A stretch of 64,000 nucleotides of DNA from Actinoplanes sp. KI2 (GCF_025630775.1 NZ_JAOSZE010000031.1:1-64000), one strand, 5' to 3'; shown: positions 52,078 to 60,510, counted from the first letter of the stretch. Notes: generated by a model not told the origin, from the letters alone. Translations and numbers: made by a program.

Positions 52078-53325
52078 ATGACGGTAACGGACAACGGCCG
52101 GGTGGCCCGCCGTACGCTCATTGTCCTGGGTTTGATCCTGGCCACCGCCCTCGTGGTGCTGCTCGCCTACGAGACCCGCCGCGTCCTGACCTGGATCGTG
52201 GTCGCCGCGTTCATCGCGGTGGCGCTCGGCCCCGCCGTCGACTGGGTGACCCGTCGCGCGGCCTTCCGCAGACGCTGGCTGGCGACCCTGCTCGTCTTCC
52301 TGGTCACCTTCGCGCTGCTCGGCGGCCTGGTCACGCTGTTCGTGGCGCCGCTGGCCCGCGAGGGCGGCCAGGCGATCGCGAACCTGCCACACATCGTCGA
52401 GGACGCGAAGAACGGGCGCGGTCCGGCCGGCCACCTGATCGCCAGGTTCCACCTTCTGCAGTACGCCCAGAGCAATGCGGGCCGGATCAAGGAGTACGCG
52501 GCGGGGCTGGGCGCTCCCACCCTGATGTTCCTGCGATCGGTGGCGACCGGGATCGCCGGGACGGTGACCATCATCGTGCTCTCCTACCTGATGGTCCTGG
52601 AGGCACCGAAGGTCACCGACGGTTTCCTGGCGCTGTTCTCCCCGGAGCACGGTGAGCGCATCCGCCGGGTCGGTCACGACTGTGCCAAGACCATCACCGG
52701 CTACATCACCGGCAACCTGCTGATCAGCGTCGTGTGCGGCGGGCTCACCTATCTGACCCTGCTGCTCCTGCACGTCCCGTACGCCGGTCTGATCGCGCTG
52801 TTCGTCGGCGTGGCCGACCTGATCCCGCTGGTCGGCGCGACGCTCGGCGCGGTGGTCGCGACGATCGCCGGGTTCGTGCAGTCCACCACCGCGGGCCTCG
52901 TGATCATCGTGTTCTTCGTGGTCTACCAGCAGCTGGAGAACCACCTGCTGCAACCGATCGTGTTCGCTCGCACCGTGAAGCTGAACCCGCTGACCGTCCT
53001 GATCGCGATCCTGATCGCGGTGGAGCTGGCCGGCATCCTGGGCGCGCTGCTGGCCATTCCGATCGCCGGCATCCTGCAGATCATCGTCCGGGACGTCTGG
53101 GACACCCATCGCGGACGGCCCAAGGACGAGCCCACGGTCGGCGAGGACCGGACCCCGGCGGATGCCGACGACACCGGCCGCCCGCTCCCGGCGCCGGGCA
53201 CCGACGACGCCGACCGGCCCGCCCCGGCACCGGACACCGACGACGCCGACCGGCCCGCCCCGGCACCGGACACCGACCGGCCCGCCCCGGCACCGGGCAC
53301 CGACGGTGCTGCTCACGCGCGGTGA
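52078..53325 (+). CDS. AI-2E-family (PerM-like) membrane transporter
   Basis: A 415-residue membrane protein with about seven to eight helices and the AI-2E family features VVAAFIAVALGPAVDWVTRR, GYITGNLLISVVCGGLTYL, GVADLIPLVGATLGAVVA and QQLENHLLQPIVFARTVKLN. Members include TqsA and sodium/proton antiporter-like proteins, so the substrate is uncertain. The cytoplasmic tail (from about residue 350) is hydrophilic and ends in a repeated DDADRPAPAPDT sequence. Confidence 0.9.
   Translation: MTVTDNGRVARRTLIVLGLILATALVVLLAYETRRVLTWIVVAAFIAVALGPAVDWVTRRAAFRRRWLATLLVFLVTFALLGGLVTLFVAPLAREGGQAIANLPHIVEDAKNGRGPAGHLIARFHLLQYAQSNAGRIKEYAAGLGAPTLMFLRSVATGIAGTVTIIVLSYLMVLEAPKVTDGFLALFSPEHGERIRRVGHDCAKTITGYITGNLLISVVCGGLTYLTLLLLHVPYAGLIALFVGVADLIPLVGATLGAVVATIAGFVQSTTAGLVIIVFFVVYQQLENHLLQPIVFARTVKLNPLTVLIAILIAVELAGILGALLAIPIAGILQIIVRDVWDTHRGRPKDEPTVGEDRTPADADDTGRPLPAPGTDDADRPAPAPDTDDADRPAPAPDTDRPAPAPGTDGAAHAR
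53201..53299 (+). repeat. 36-bp in-frame repeat in the transporter tail
   Basis: Two identical 36-mers (53201-53236 and 53237-53272) and a 27-bp copy lacking GACGACGCC (53273-53299) encode DDADRPAPAPDT repeats. The partial copy has lost exactly three codons. Confidence 0.9.
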
Positions 53326-53393
53326 GTGCCGACGCGGGCGCGAGGGCATCGGTCGCGTTCGCAACGATCACTGACTCGGCATGGGGTCGCCCG

Positions 53394-54101
53394 TCACGGC
53401 CCGCGCTGCACGTCGGCGACCAGCTCGGCGGCGACGTCGCGCAGCTTGCGGTTGGACGACTGCGACACCTTGGCGAGCACCGCGAACGCCTCGTCCGGCC
53501 CGCACCGCCGGCGGCCCATGATGATGCCCTTGGCCTGCTCGATCACCGCCCGGCTCGCCATCGCCGCCTGCATGTGCTGGGCGAGCGTGGCCGTGGCGTC
53601 GTACCGGTGGGCGTTGACCATCGCGACCGCGGCGTAACCGACGAAGGTCTGCGCGAGCGCGACGGTCGCCTCGTCGAACGCCTCCGGCGCCCGGCCGTAG
53701 ACGTTGAGCGCACCGGTGACGTCGTCGAGGACCGGCAGCCCCACCGACAGCACGCTGCCCATGCCGGCCGCGGCGGCCCGCGCCGCCCAGCCGGACCATC
53801 GGCCGTCCGTGGCGGCGTCCGGCACCGATACGGTCGCCTGCCGCGCGGCGGCCTCGAGACACGGGCCGGCGTCCTGCTCGTACTGCCATTCGTCGAGCAG
53901 CAACGCGGTCTCGCCGGCGTACGCCGCAGTGTAGGGTCGCCGGTCCCGCACCAGGGTGACGGACACCTCGGCCGCTCCCGGCAGGCCACGCCGGGCCAAC
54001 TCGGCGATCCGGCTCAGGACCCCGTTGAGATCCGTCTCGCCCAGCTTGATCTGTCCCAGTTCGGTCAGCGCGGAGAGGGCCTCGATCGACTCGTGCGCCA
54101 T
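53394..54101 (-). CDS. GAF-ANTAR regulator 1
   Basis: A 235-residue cytoplasmic protein: GAF domain (about 15-165, VTLVRDRRPYTAAYAG ... SVGLPVLDDVTGALNVYG) and a C-terminal ANTAR RNA-binding domain (ASRAVIEQAKGIIMGRRRCG, then SNRKLRDVAAELV). ANTAR proteins bind paired stem-loops in nascent RNA and prevent termination. An in-frame TTG at 54161 has a better ribosome binding site (GAGGAG, 8-base spacing) and would add 20 residues starting MTTHEPPPAAVF, resembling the paralog's MTSDPPLDPTAAF, so the start is uncertain. Confidence 0.9.
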   Translation of the reverse strand: MAHESIEALSALTELGQIKLGETDLNGVLSRIAELARRGLPGAAEVSVTLVRDRRPYTAAYAGETALLLDEWQYEQDAGPCLEAAARQATVSVPDAATDGRWSGWAARAAAAGMGSVLSVGLPVLDDVTGALNVYGRAPEAFDEATVALAQTFVGYAAVAMVNAHRYDATATLAQHMQAAMASRAVIEQAKGIIMGRRRCGPDEAFAVLAKVSQSSNRKLRDVAAELVADVQRGP

Positions 54102-54174
54102 GAAAGTGTAGAAACCTCTGCAGCGGAACACGGCCGCCGGTGGCGGCTCGTGAGTGGTCAACCGTGATGCTCCT

Positions 54175-54239
54175 CGGGGTGCGAACCCCGGATCGGCGCC
54201 GCTGCTTGACGCTCGAAACCGGCGCGTGACGCGCCGATC
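54175..54239 (-). promoter_or_regulatory. Nested inverted repeats between STAS and GAF-ANTAR genes
   Basis: GATCGGCGC (54191-54199) pairs with GCGCCGATC (54231-54239); inside the latter, GGCGCG-TGA-CGCGCC (54221-54235) is a competing hairpin; CGGGGT-GCGA-ACCCCG (54175-54190) follows. Mutually exclusive stems in the untranslated spacer suggest a terminator or attenuator after the STAS gene. Confidence 0.45.
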
Positions 54240-54268
54240 GCAGGTGAAAACATAACAGGCGGCTCGCG

Positions 54269-54670
54269 CTACTGCTCCACCGCCAGCACCTCGAGCATCC
54301 CGGTCACCCGGAGCACCCGCTCGGCGAGCCCCGCGATCCCGGTGAGCAGCACGGTCCGGCCGCTCTCCCCCGCCGCCAGGTGTGCCCTGGCCAGCGCCTC
54401 GACGGCCGCGGAGCCGAAATACGAGGTGAGCCGGAAATCGCAGCAGACCACCGGCCGGTGTGCCAGCGCGTCGAGGATCACCGCGCCCACCACCGCCGCG
54501 GTGTCCCGATCGATGTCGCCCTCGACGACCACCCGAGCGCGCTCCGCCGACTCGGTGCACCAGGACACCCGGAGCAGCATGACGCCATCGGAATCGGTCA
54601 CGGTCACGGCGTCCGACAGCTCATCGTCGCGATCGCCGGAGGATTGGTACGCATACCGCTCGGCAACCAT
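54269..54670 (-). CDS. STAS-domain protein
   Basis: A 133-residue protein with a STAS-like core: RVVVEGDIDRDTAAVVGAVI, VVCCDFRLTSYFGSAAVEAL and a C-terminal RVTGMLEVLAV. The phospho-acceptor region reads SYFGSAAVEAL, with serine retained in a variant context. It is flanked by two GAF-ANTAR genes. GGGAGG lies nine bases before the ATG at 54670. It may be an anti-sigma antagonist; partner unknown. Confidence 0.82.
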   Translation of the reverse strand: MVAERYAYQSSGDRDDELSDAVTVTDSDGVMLLRVSWCTESAERARVVVEGDIDRDTAAVVGAVILDALAHRPVVCCDFRLTSYFGSAAVEALARAHLAAGESGRTVLLTGIAGLAERVLRVTGMLEVLAVEQ

Positions 54671-54799
54671 GGGCACACGCCTCCCGTCCGGAGAAATCGA
54701 CGGGCGCACTGTTTGACCCGCTATCACGGTAGCCGTGAACCGGCCGAGCGCAACACGAGTCACCCCGGCCGGGGACGATTCCGGGACAGGACGAGGCTC

Positions 54800-55531
54800 A
54801 TGACATCGGATCCGCCGCTCGACCCCACCGCCGCCTTCCGCGAACTGGGCCGCATCCGCCTCGGCGACACCGACCTGGCCGGCGTCCTCGATCAGGTGAC
54901 TCACCTTGCGGCCCGCTCGATTCCCGGAGCCGCCGAGGCCTCGGTGACTCTGATCCGCCGAGGGGCCGCCGAGACCGCCGCGCACAGCGGCCCGTCCGCC
55001 CTGGCCATCGACAAATGGCAATACGAGCTCGGATACGGACCGTGCCTGGACGCCGCGGCCGGGTACACCACGATCCACGTACCCGACGTATCGGCCGAGA
55101 AACGCTGGCCCGGCTGGGCACCGATGGCGCGGGACGCGGGCATCGGCAGCACTCTCTCGGTCGGCCTTCCGATCCAGGAACAGGTGACCGGCGCCTTGAA
55201 CGTCTACGCGAGCAGCCCCGACGCGTTCGACGAGGACGCGGTCGGCCTGGCCGAGACGTTCGCCGGATACGCCGCGGTCTGCCTGGCCAACGCGCACCTC
55301 TACGAGACCACGACGGCCTTCGTCGGGCACCTGGAGAAGGCGATGGCCGGCCGCGCGGTGATCGAGCAGGCCAAGGGCATCATCATGGGACAACGGCAGT
55401 GCACCGCCGAGGAGGCCTTCGCGGCTCTCGCGAAGGCCTCCCAGGACTCCCACCGCAAGCTGCGCGAGGTGGCGACCGATCTGGTCATGGCCGCGGCGGC
55501 GGGCCATCGAGGCAAGCAAAACCATTCCTGA
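54800..55531 (+). CDS. GAF-ANTAR regulator 2
   Basis: A 243-residue paralog of the protein at 53.4 kb, with GAF domain (LGDTDLAGVLDQVTHLAARS ... SVGLPIQEQVTGALNVYA) and ANTAR domain (MAGRAVIEQAKGIIMGQRQC, then SHRKLREVATDLV). The shared WQYE-x-x-x-GPCL-x-AA motif in both GAF domains suggests the same type of ligand or redox signal. It is transcribed away from the STAS gene; GACGAGG precedes the ATG. Confidence 0.92.
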   Translation: MTSDPPLDPTAAFRELGRIRLGDTDLAGVLDQVTHLAARSIPGAAEASVTLIRRGAAETAAHSGPSALAIDKWQYELGYGPCLDAAAGYTTIHVPDVSAEKRWPGWAPMARDAGIGSTLSVGLPIQEQVTGALNVYASSPDAFDEDAVGLAETFAGYAAVCLANAHLYETTTAFVGHLEKAMAGRAVIEQAKGIIMGQRQCTAEEAFAALAKASQDSHRKLREVATDLVMAAAAGHRGKQNHS

Positions 55532-55550
55532 GTACGCGTGCCCCGCTCGC

Positions 55551-56324
55551 CTAGAGCGACCGCTGATGAGCGCGGTAGGCCCGCGCCGCCAGCCACCCCA
55601 TCAGCAGGGCCAGCGCCGCCAGCAGCCCGACCCGCCCGAACACCAGTCCCCAGTCGGGATCCGCCCGCAACGCCTCCCGGCTGGCCATCGCAGCCCAGTC
55701 GACGGGGTTGTACCGCGCCACCCGGGCCACCCACGCCGGCATCAGCGCCGGCGCGATCATGATCGAGGACAGGAACGCCAGCGGCAGCACCAGGAACTGC
55801 GACACCGCGATCAGCGCCTCCTGCTGGTGCACCACCAGCGCGACCGCGTTGGACAGCCCCGCGAACACCATGGCGATCAGGACCGCGCACAACAGCACGA
55901 CCAGCACCCCGAGGTATCCACCGGGATACCGGGCACCGGCCACCAGCCCGGTGGCGAACATGATGAGCGACTGAACGATCGTGATCAGGGCCTGGTGGGT
56001 CAGCCCCGCGACGACCAGAGCCGGCCGTCTGATCGGTGAGGTGAGCGTCCGGTCCATCACCCCGCGCTCCATGTCCTGCACGATCGCGGTGCCGCTCCAC
56101 CCGGCGCTCATCATCGCCGTCATCACCACCACGCCGGGGGTGAGGTAGGCGAGATAGTTCCCGCCGAACCCGGGCAGCTCCGCGATCCGGTGGAACAGCT
56201 GACCGAACAGCAGCAGCCACACCATCGGCTGCACCAGCGTGAACAGCAGGTACGCGGGCTGCCGGGACAGCGTGCGCAGGGACCGCCCGGTCAGCAGCCG
56301 GGCATGAGTAAAGGCCAGAGTCAC
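55551..56324 (-). CDS. ABC-2 type permease, DrrB-like
   Basis: A 257-residue six-helix membrane subunit with LLTGRSLRTLSRQPAYLLFT, TPGVVVMTAMMSAGWSGTA, the DMERGVMDRTLTSPIRRPAL coupling loop and a C-terminal ALALLMGWLAARAYRAHQ helix. It overlaps its ATPase by 4 bp. Third DrrAB-like exporter of the window, here under a PadR regulator rather than a BTAD one. Confidence 0.9.
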   Translation of the reverse strand: MTLAFTHARLLTGRSLRTLSRQPAYLLFTLVQPMVWLLLFGQLFHRIAELPGFGGNYLAYLTPGVVVMTAMMSAGWSGTAIVQDMERGVMDRTLTSPIRRPALVVAGLTHQALITIVQSLIMFATGLVAGARYPGGYLGVLVVLLCAVLIAMVFAGLSNAVALVVHQQEALIAVSQFLVLPLAFLSSIMIAPALMPAWVARVARYNPVDWAAMASREALRADPDWGLVFGRVGLLAALALLMGWLAARAYRAHQRSL

Positions 56325-57331
56325 GCCGCCACCGCCTCGGACGAGCGGGACTGATCGGTCCCGAGCCGGTCCGCCTCGCCGAAGCTGCGGCCCGCGTGGT
56401 GCAGGTACACGTCGTCGAGCGACGGCCGGGCGACACTGATCGACGCCAGCGCGACACCGGCGTACTCCAACGCGGCCAGCACCGTCGGCAGGACGGCCGC
56501 GCCGTTGGTCACCCGGGCGTGCAGCGCGCCGCCCTCGGTCACCACGGCCCCGACGCCGGGAATCGCCTCGATCGCCGCCCGGGCCCGGCCGGCGTCGGTC
56601 TGCCGGACGAGACCGGCCCGGATCGTGTCCCCGCCGAGGGCGGTCTTGAGCTCGTCGGGTGTCCCGGTCGCCACCACCCGACCGGCGTCGACGATCGCGA
56701 GCCGCGCGGCCAGGTGGTCGGCCTCCTCCAGGTAATGGGTGGTGAGCAGCACGGTCAGCCCGTCCTCCCGGGCCAGCCGGTCGATCTCCGCCCAGAGGTC
56801 GAGACGCGCCTGCGGGTCCAGCCCGGTGGTCGGCTCGTCCAGGAACAGCACCCGCGGCCGGTGCATGAGCCCCATCGCCACGTCGAGCTTGCGCTGCATG
56901 CCGCCGGACCAGGTGCCGGCCAGCCGCCGGCCGGCGCCGGCCAGATCGAACCGGTCGAGCAGCGACGTGGCCCGCGCCCGGGCGTCCCGGGCCGAGGCGC
57001 CGTGGATCCGGCCCTGGAGCACCAGGTTCTCCATGCCGGTCGCGACCGGGTCGAATCCGGGCTTCTGCGACACGTACCCGATCTGCCGCCGCACCCGATC
57101 CGGCTGCCGGACCACGTCGATGCCCTGAACGCGGGCCCGGCCCCGATCGGGGCGCGCGAGCGTGGTGAGAATGCGAACGGTGGTGGACTTGCCCGCGCCG
57201 TTCGGGCCGAGCAGCCCGAAGACGATCCCGGGCTCGACGGTGAAACTCAGCGAGGTCAGGGCGTGCACGGTCGTGCCGTACGTCTTGCCCAGCTCCACCG
57301 CCTCGATGGCGGGTTCCGGTAATGACATCAT
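56321..57331 (-). CDS. DrrA-like ABC exporter ATPase
   Basis: A 336-residue ATP-binding subunit: Walker A GPNGAGKSTT, Q-loop SQKPGFDP, signature WSGGMQRKLDV, Walker B VLFLDEPTTGLD, switch THYLEEADHL (true histidine here, unlike the other two), and the C-terminal SLDDVYLHHAGRSF tail of DrrA proteins. Two adjacent ATGs (57331, 57328) start it. It lies 134 bp downstream of the HAAS gene, past a strong hairpin. Confidence 0.93.
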   Translation of the reverse strand: MMSLPEPAIEAVELGKTYGTTVHALTSLSFTVEPGIVFGLLGPNGAGKSTTVRILTTLARPDRGRARVQGIDVVRQPDRVRRQIGYVSQKPGFDPVATGMENLVLQGRIHGASARDARARATSLLDRFDLAGAGRRLAGTWSGGMQRKLDVAMGLMHRPRVLFLDEPTTGLDPQARLDLWAEIDRLAREDGLTVLLTTHYLEEADHLAARLAIVDAGRVVATGTPDELKTALGGDTIRAGLVRQTDAGRARAAIEAIPGVGAVVTEGGALHARVTNGAAVLPTVLAALEYAGVALASISVARPSLDDVYLHHAGRSFGEADRLGTDQSRSSEAVAA

Positions 57332-57423
57332 GCGCTCCTAGACAGGGAGGCGTGAGCTACCGTGTTCGCTGCAGGCACGCACGGTGGGCTCGACCGCCTC
57401 GGTCGACAGTTCCGGTGTGTCAT

Positions 57424-57457
57424 CCGTGGCCGCGGTGTTGGCGCACCGCGGCCACGG
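57424..57457. terminator. Perfect 14-bp stem hairpin between HAAS gene and exporter
   Basis: CCGTGGCCGCGGTG (57424-57437) and CACCGCGGCCACGG (57444-57457) are fully complementary with a 6-base loop. It lies seven bases after the HAAS stop on the minus strand. With same-strand genes on both sides it may be a partial terminator or an mRNA-processing/stability element. Confidence 0.65.
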
Positions 57458-57464
57458 TCTTGTC

Positions 57465-58343
57465 TCAGGTACGGGTGGTATCTGAGGGGACGAACAGCAT
57501 GCGAGCGACCAGGACCATCATCAGTACGACCCCGCCGACGATCGCGAGCCACGACCACAGCCAGCCGACCGTGAGCGTGAGCAGCACGAACCCGGCCAGC
57601 GCGACGATCCAGACGATCACGGTGTAGATGCCGAACCGGGCCGCGGCCGACGGGTCCTCGGTGAACCGGTTGCCGACCGCGGCGTGCGACTCGGCCATCC
57701 GCATCACCCATTGCTTGTGCCGGTTGGTCTGGGTCGCGCCGAGATAGCTCAGGATCCCGGCGCCGGCGAGCACCGGCGCGATCCCGCCGATCACCCAGCC
57801 GATGCCGCCGCCGCGCACGTACAGCCAGCCGCACGCCAGCCCCGCCAGCACGAGGAACACGCCGGCGCCGTAACCGATCGCGCGACCGGTCGGCATCGGG
57901 TGGTTGCTGGTGGTCTCCTGCCGCAGCGCGTCGGCGGTCACCGCGCCCGCGGCGAGCGCGACCACGAACGCCGCCACGGCCTCGGCCCCGAACGGAACGC
58001 CCCCCGCCGTCGCCGCGAGCACCAGCACCGCCAGCCCGGTCACCCCGAGCGCGGACAGCACGACGGTCCGCAGCACGAAATTCGGTCGCGGCCGGACGCG
58101 CGGCGGCAGCGCCGCCCCGGACGAGTCGGTTCCGTCGAGGATCGTGTGCACGTCCCCGAGCTCCGCGATCGCCTGCCGGGCCGCCGCGTCCCCGGCGAGC
58201 CCGGCGGCGGTCAGCTCGGCGGCCCGAGCGATCAGGTTCGCTCGCACCTCCTCCTTCAGATCCTGCCGCTCGGGCGTCATCTCGATGCCCGCGAACGCCT
58301 CGTCGAGCAGTCGGTGGACGTCGGTGTCGTTCGAATTGGTCAC
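57465..58343 (-). CDS. HAAS-domain membrane protein of the PadR-exporter operon
   Basis: A 292-residue protein: N-terminal HAAS helices (HRLLDEAFAGIEMTPERQDL, VRANLIARAAEL, IAELGDVHTIL), then about seven membrane helices in three pairs. Its start overlaps the padR stop (ATGA). It probably works with the PadR protein and the exporter; a direct role in sensing membrane stress is inferred only. Confidence 0.82.
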   Translation of the reverse strand: MTNSNDTDVHRLLDEAFAGIEMTPERQDLKEEVRANLIARAAELTAAGLAGDAAARQAIAELGDVHTILDGTDSSGAALPPRVRPRPNFVLRTVVLSALGVTGLAVLVLAATAGGVPFGAEAVAAFVVALAAGAVTADALRQETTSNHPMPTGRAIGYGAGVFLVLAGLACGWLYVRGGGIGWVIGGIAPVLAGAGILSYLGATQTNRHKQWVMRMAESHAAVGNRFTEDPSAAARFGIYTVIVWIVALAGFVLLTLTVGWLWSWLAIVGGVVLMMVLVARMLFVPSDTTRT

Positions 58344-58720
58344 GATGACCGCCTTCCCGGTGCCGCATCGCGGGGACCGGCATTGGAGTCCAGATCGAGC
58401 AGGGAATCGATGAGGTCGCGAGTGAGCGCCCAGGCCGCCACGTTCCGCCGATAGACGGCCCGCCCGGCGTCGGTGATCCGGTAGTACTTGCGCCGGCCAC
58501 CCTGGCTCTCGTCACCCCAGTAGGCCTCGATGAGCCCGTCCTTCAGCAGCCGCCGATAGGTCGCGTAGAGCGTTGCCTCTTTGATCTCATGCCGGCCCCC
58601 GGTCGCGTCCCGGATGCGCTTGAAGATCTCGAAGCCATAGCGGTCCTCATCGCGCAGCACCCCCAACACGATCGTGTCGGTATGCCCCCGCAACAGGTCG
58701 GCGGCGAACACGTCCTCCAT
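58340..58720 (-). CDS. PadR-family transcriptional regulator 2
   Basis: A 126-residue repressor with LRGHTDTIVLGVLRDEDRYG, the recognition region EIKEATLYATYRRLLKDGLI and wing QGGRRKYYRITDAG. ATG 58720 and GTG 58723 are both possible starts; the palindrome at 58730-58748 sits directly upstream, so autoregulation is likely. First gene of the padR-HAAS-ATPase-permease cluster. Confidence 0.92.
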   Translation of the reverse strand: MEDVFAADLLRGHTDTIVLGVLRDEDRYGFEIFKRIRDATGGRHEIKEATLYATYRRLLKDGLIEAYWGDESQGGRRKYYRITDAGRAVYRRNVAAWALTRDLIDSLLDLDSNAGPRDAAPGRRSS

Positions 58721-58729
58721 CACGCCGAC

Positions 58730-58748
58730 TACTGTATCAGATCCAGTA
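58730..58748. promoter_or_regulatory. PadR operator
   Basis: TACTGTATCAGATCCAGTA is a near-perfect inverted repeat (TACTG ... CAGTA arms; CTGTATC-A-GATCCAG core), partly extended outward by CT / AG flanks. It lies seven to ten bases before the padR start on the minus strand, where a repressor would block initiation. Confidence 0.7.
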
Positions 58749-58769
58749 CTAGATGCGGCAAACCAAAGC

Positions 58770-59300
58770 CGCGCCGGCCCCGGACGGCCGGGGCGCCTCG
58801 ACAACATCGACCGAGCCCGGCTGCGCCACCTCACCGGCGCACCGCCGCCCAGCGGCCCGGAGCCGGCGCGGCGGCCGTTGCATCCGTGGCTGCCGGACTG
58901 GATCGCGGCCGACCGCGATCCGCGCCTGGCGCTCGACTCGCTGCCGCTGGTCGCCGCCGCCGACACGCCGGCCGTGGACGAGGCCGTCCGAGCCGCGATC
59001 ACCCAGCTCATGTCGGGCGTGATGTGGCACCTGCGGGACGCCTGGCAACGCCGACACGAGCCGAATGCGCTGTTGGTGCACTATGACGACCTGCTCAGCG
59101 ACCTGGGCTCGGAGATGCGGCGCATCGGGGCCTGGTTGGACATCGACGTGCCCGCCGGTCCCTGGCCGGAAGTGGTCCAAGCCGCCACCTTCGACCGGAT
59201 GAGGCAGCGCGCCGGCGACCTGGCGCCGGACAGCGGCGGCGCGCTCAAAGACAGCCAGGCCTTCTTCCGTACGGCAGCGGCCTGCCGGAGTAGGTGTTCG
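58770..59300 (+). pseudogene. Truncated sulfotransferase remnant
   Basis: The plus frame reads ...VMWHLRDAWQRRHEPNALLV, HYDDLLSDLGSEMRRIGAWL and GALKDSQAFFR, typical of the C-terminal half of PAPS-dependent sulfotransferases. The N-terminal PAPS-binding loop (SGTTW region) is missing and no start fits. After FFR a one-base shift would read GSGLPE then stop, so the C-terminal end is also lost. The adjacent binding-protein gene is intact. Boundaries are approximate. Confidence 0.6.
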
Positions 59301-59345
59301 CCCACGACGGCGAGTTTGTCGTCGCCGGTCCGAGGCGCAGCCTCC

Positions 59346-60323
59346 TCAGTACTCCCGGTCGTTGATGTAGTCCCGCACGTTCTCCGGGAAGAAGACCGTC
59401 TCGTCGGTGTCGACCCGCCTCGGCACCCGGATACCGAGGTAGACGTCCTTGATCAGCGCCACCAGCTGCGGCCCGATCAGCGGGTTGCACTCCACGACGT
59501 AGTTGATCTTCCCCTCGGCCAGCGCGGTCAGGCCGTCGTGGATGGCGTCGATGGTGACGACCTTGATGTCCTTGCCGGGCCGCTTCCCGGCGGCCTGGAT
59601 CGCGGTGAGCGCACCGATCCCCATGTCGTCGTTCTGCGCGAACACCACGTCGATGTCGTGCTGGGTCTTGAGCACGGTCTTCATCGCGGCCTCGCCTTCC
59701 GACCGGGAGAAGTTTCCGTTCGGCGTCGCGACGATCCGGAACCGCTCGTCGTCGCCCAGCCCTTCCCGAAAACCCGCCTTCCGCTGTACGGCCGGGGCCG
59801 AGCCGGCCGTGCCTTCCAGCTCGACGATGTTCACCGGTTTTTGCGAGTTCCGGAACTCCCCCTTGACCCAGACCGCCGCGCTGCTCCCCTCGGCCGTGAA
59901 GTTCGAGCCGATCGAGGACAGGTAGAGCCCCGGGTCGGCCGTCTTGATCACCCGATCGGTCAGGATGACCGGGATGCCGGCCGCCTTGGCCTGGCGCAGC
60001 ACATCGTCGTAGCCGGTCTCCACCACCGGGGAGAACGCAATGACGTCCACTTTGTCGTGAATGAAGCGTTGAATATCGGCGACCTGTTTATCCCGGCTCA
60101 GTCCGGCGACCGCGAAGATGAGCCGAACGTTCTCGATCCCGAACGAATTCTTGATCGACTTGGTATTGGCAGCCCGCCAACGACTGGACTCCCCGATCTG
60201 CGAGAATCCGACGGTGATCTGGCCGGTCCTCGCCGGCCGCACCTGCACATTTCCATCCTGTCCGCATCCGGCCAGCGCCAGGGCCGTGAGCAGGCACACC
60301 AGCAGTCTTCTTCGGACCGGCAT
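59346..60323 (-). CDS. Sugar ABC-transporter substrate-binding lipoprotein, YtfQ-like
   Basis: A 325-residue secreted binding protein. MPVRRRLLVCLLTALALAGC is a lipoprotein signal with lipobox LAGC; GFSQIGESSRWRAANTKSIK and FSPVVETGYDDVL match the galactofuranose-binding YtfQ branch. FAQNDDMGIGALTAIQAAGK is the usual second-lobe motif. GAGGAG precedes the ATG at 60323. No permease or ATPase gene is nearby, so it either serves a distant transporter or feeds a sensor. Confidence 0.9.
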   Translation of the reverse strand: MPVRRRLLVCLLTALALAGCGQDGNVQVRPARTGQITVGFSQIGESSRWRAANTKSIKNSFGIENVRLIFAVAGLSRDKQVADIQRFIHDKVDVIAFSPVVETGYDDVLRQAKAAGIPVILTDRVIKTADPGLYLSSIGSNFTAEGSSAAVWVKGEFRNSQKPVNIVELEGTAGSAPAVQRKAGFREGLGDDERFRIVATPNGNFSRSEGEAAMKTVLKTQHDIDVVFAQNDDMGIGALTAIQAAGKRPGKDIKVVTIDAIHDGLTALAEGKINYVVECNPLIGPQLVALIKDVYLGIRVPRRVDTDETVFFPENVRDYINDREY

Positions 60324-60442
60324 TCGACTCCTCGTATCGTCGCAACGGCATTTCCGGGCAATGCAGCGACGCGGGAAAGCACCCATGGCCGGGGAGCGCT
60401 CACGGATTGATCAGGAGGCGAGAATCCCGCAGCACACAGGAA

Positions 60443-60456
60443 TGTTAACGTTATCA
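60443..60456. promoter_or_regulatory. LacI-family-type operator upstream of the sugar-binding gene
   Basis: TGTTAACGTTATCA is a 14-bp palindrome with one mismatch, centred on CG, in an AT-rich island (AATGTTAACGTTATCAATCG). This is the form of LacI/GalR-family sites. It lies 120 bp upstream of the binding-protein start; no LacI gene is in the window. Confidence 0.55.
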
Positions 60457-60510
60457 ATCGATTCGTCAACCCCGCTGGTGGGCAGCGCGTCAAGGTGGCA
60501 CAAAAGCCGA

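Noticed and set aside
54175..54239. ANTAR-type twin hexaloop RNA target
   Set aside because: The stems have 3-5 base loops, not the six-base loops with conserved A1 and G4 expected for ANTAR sites; retained only as a generic attenuator candidate.
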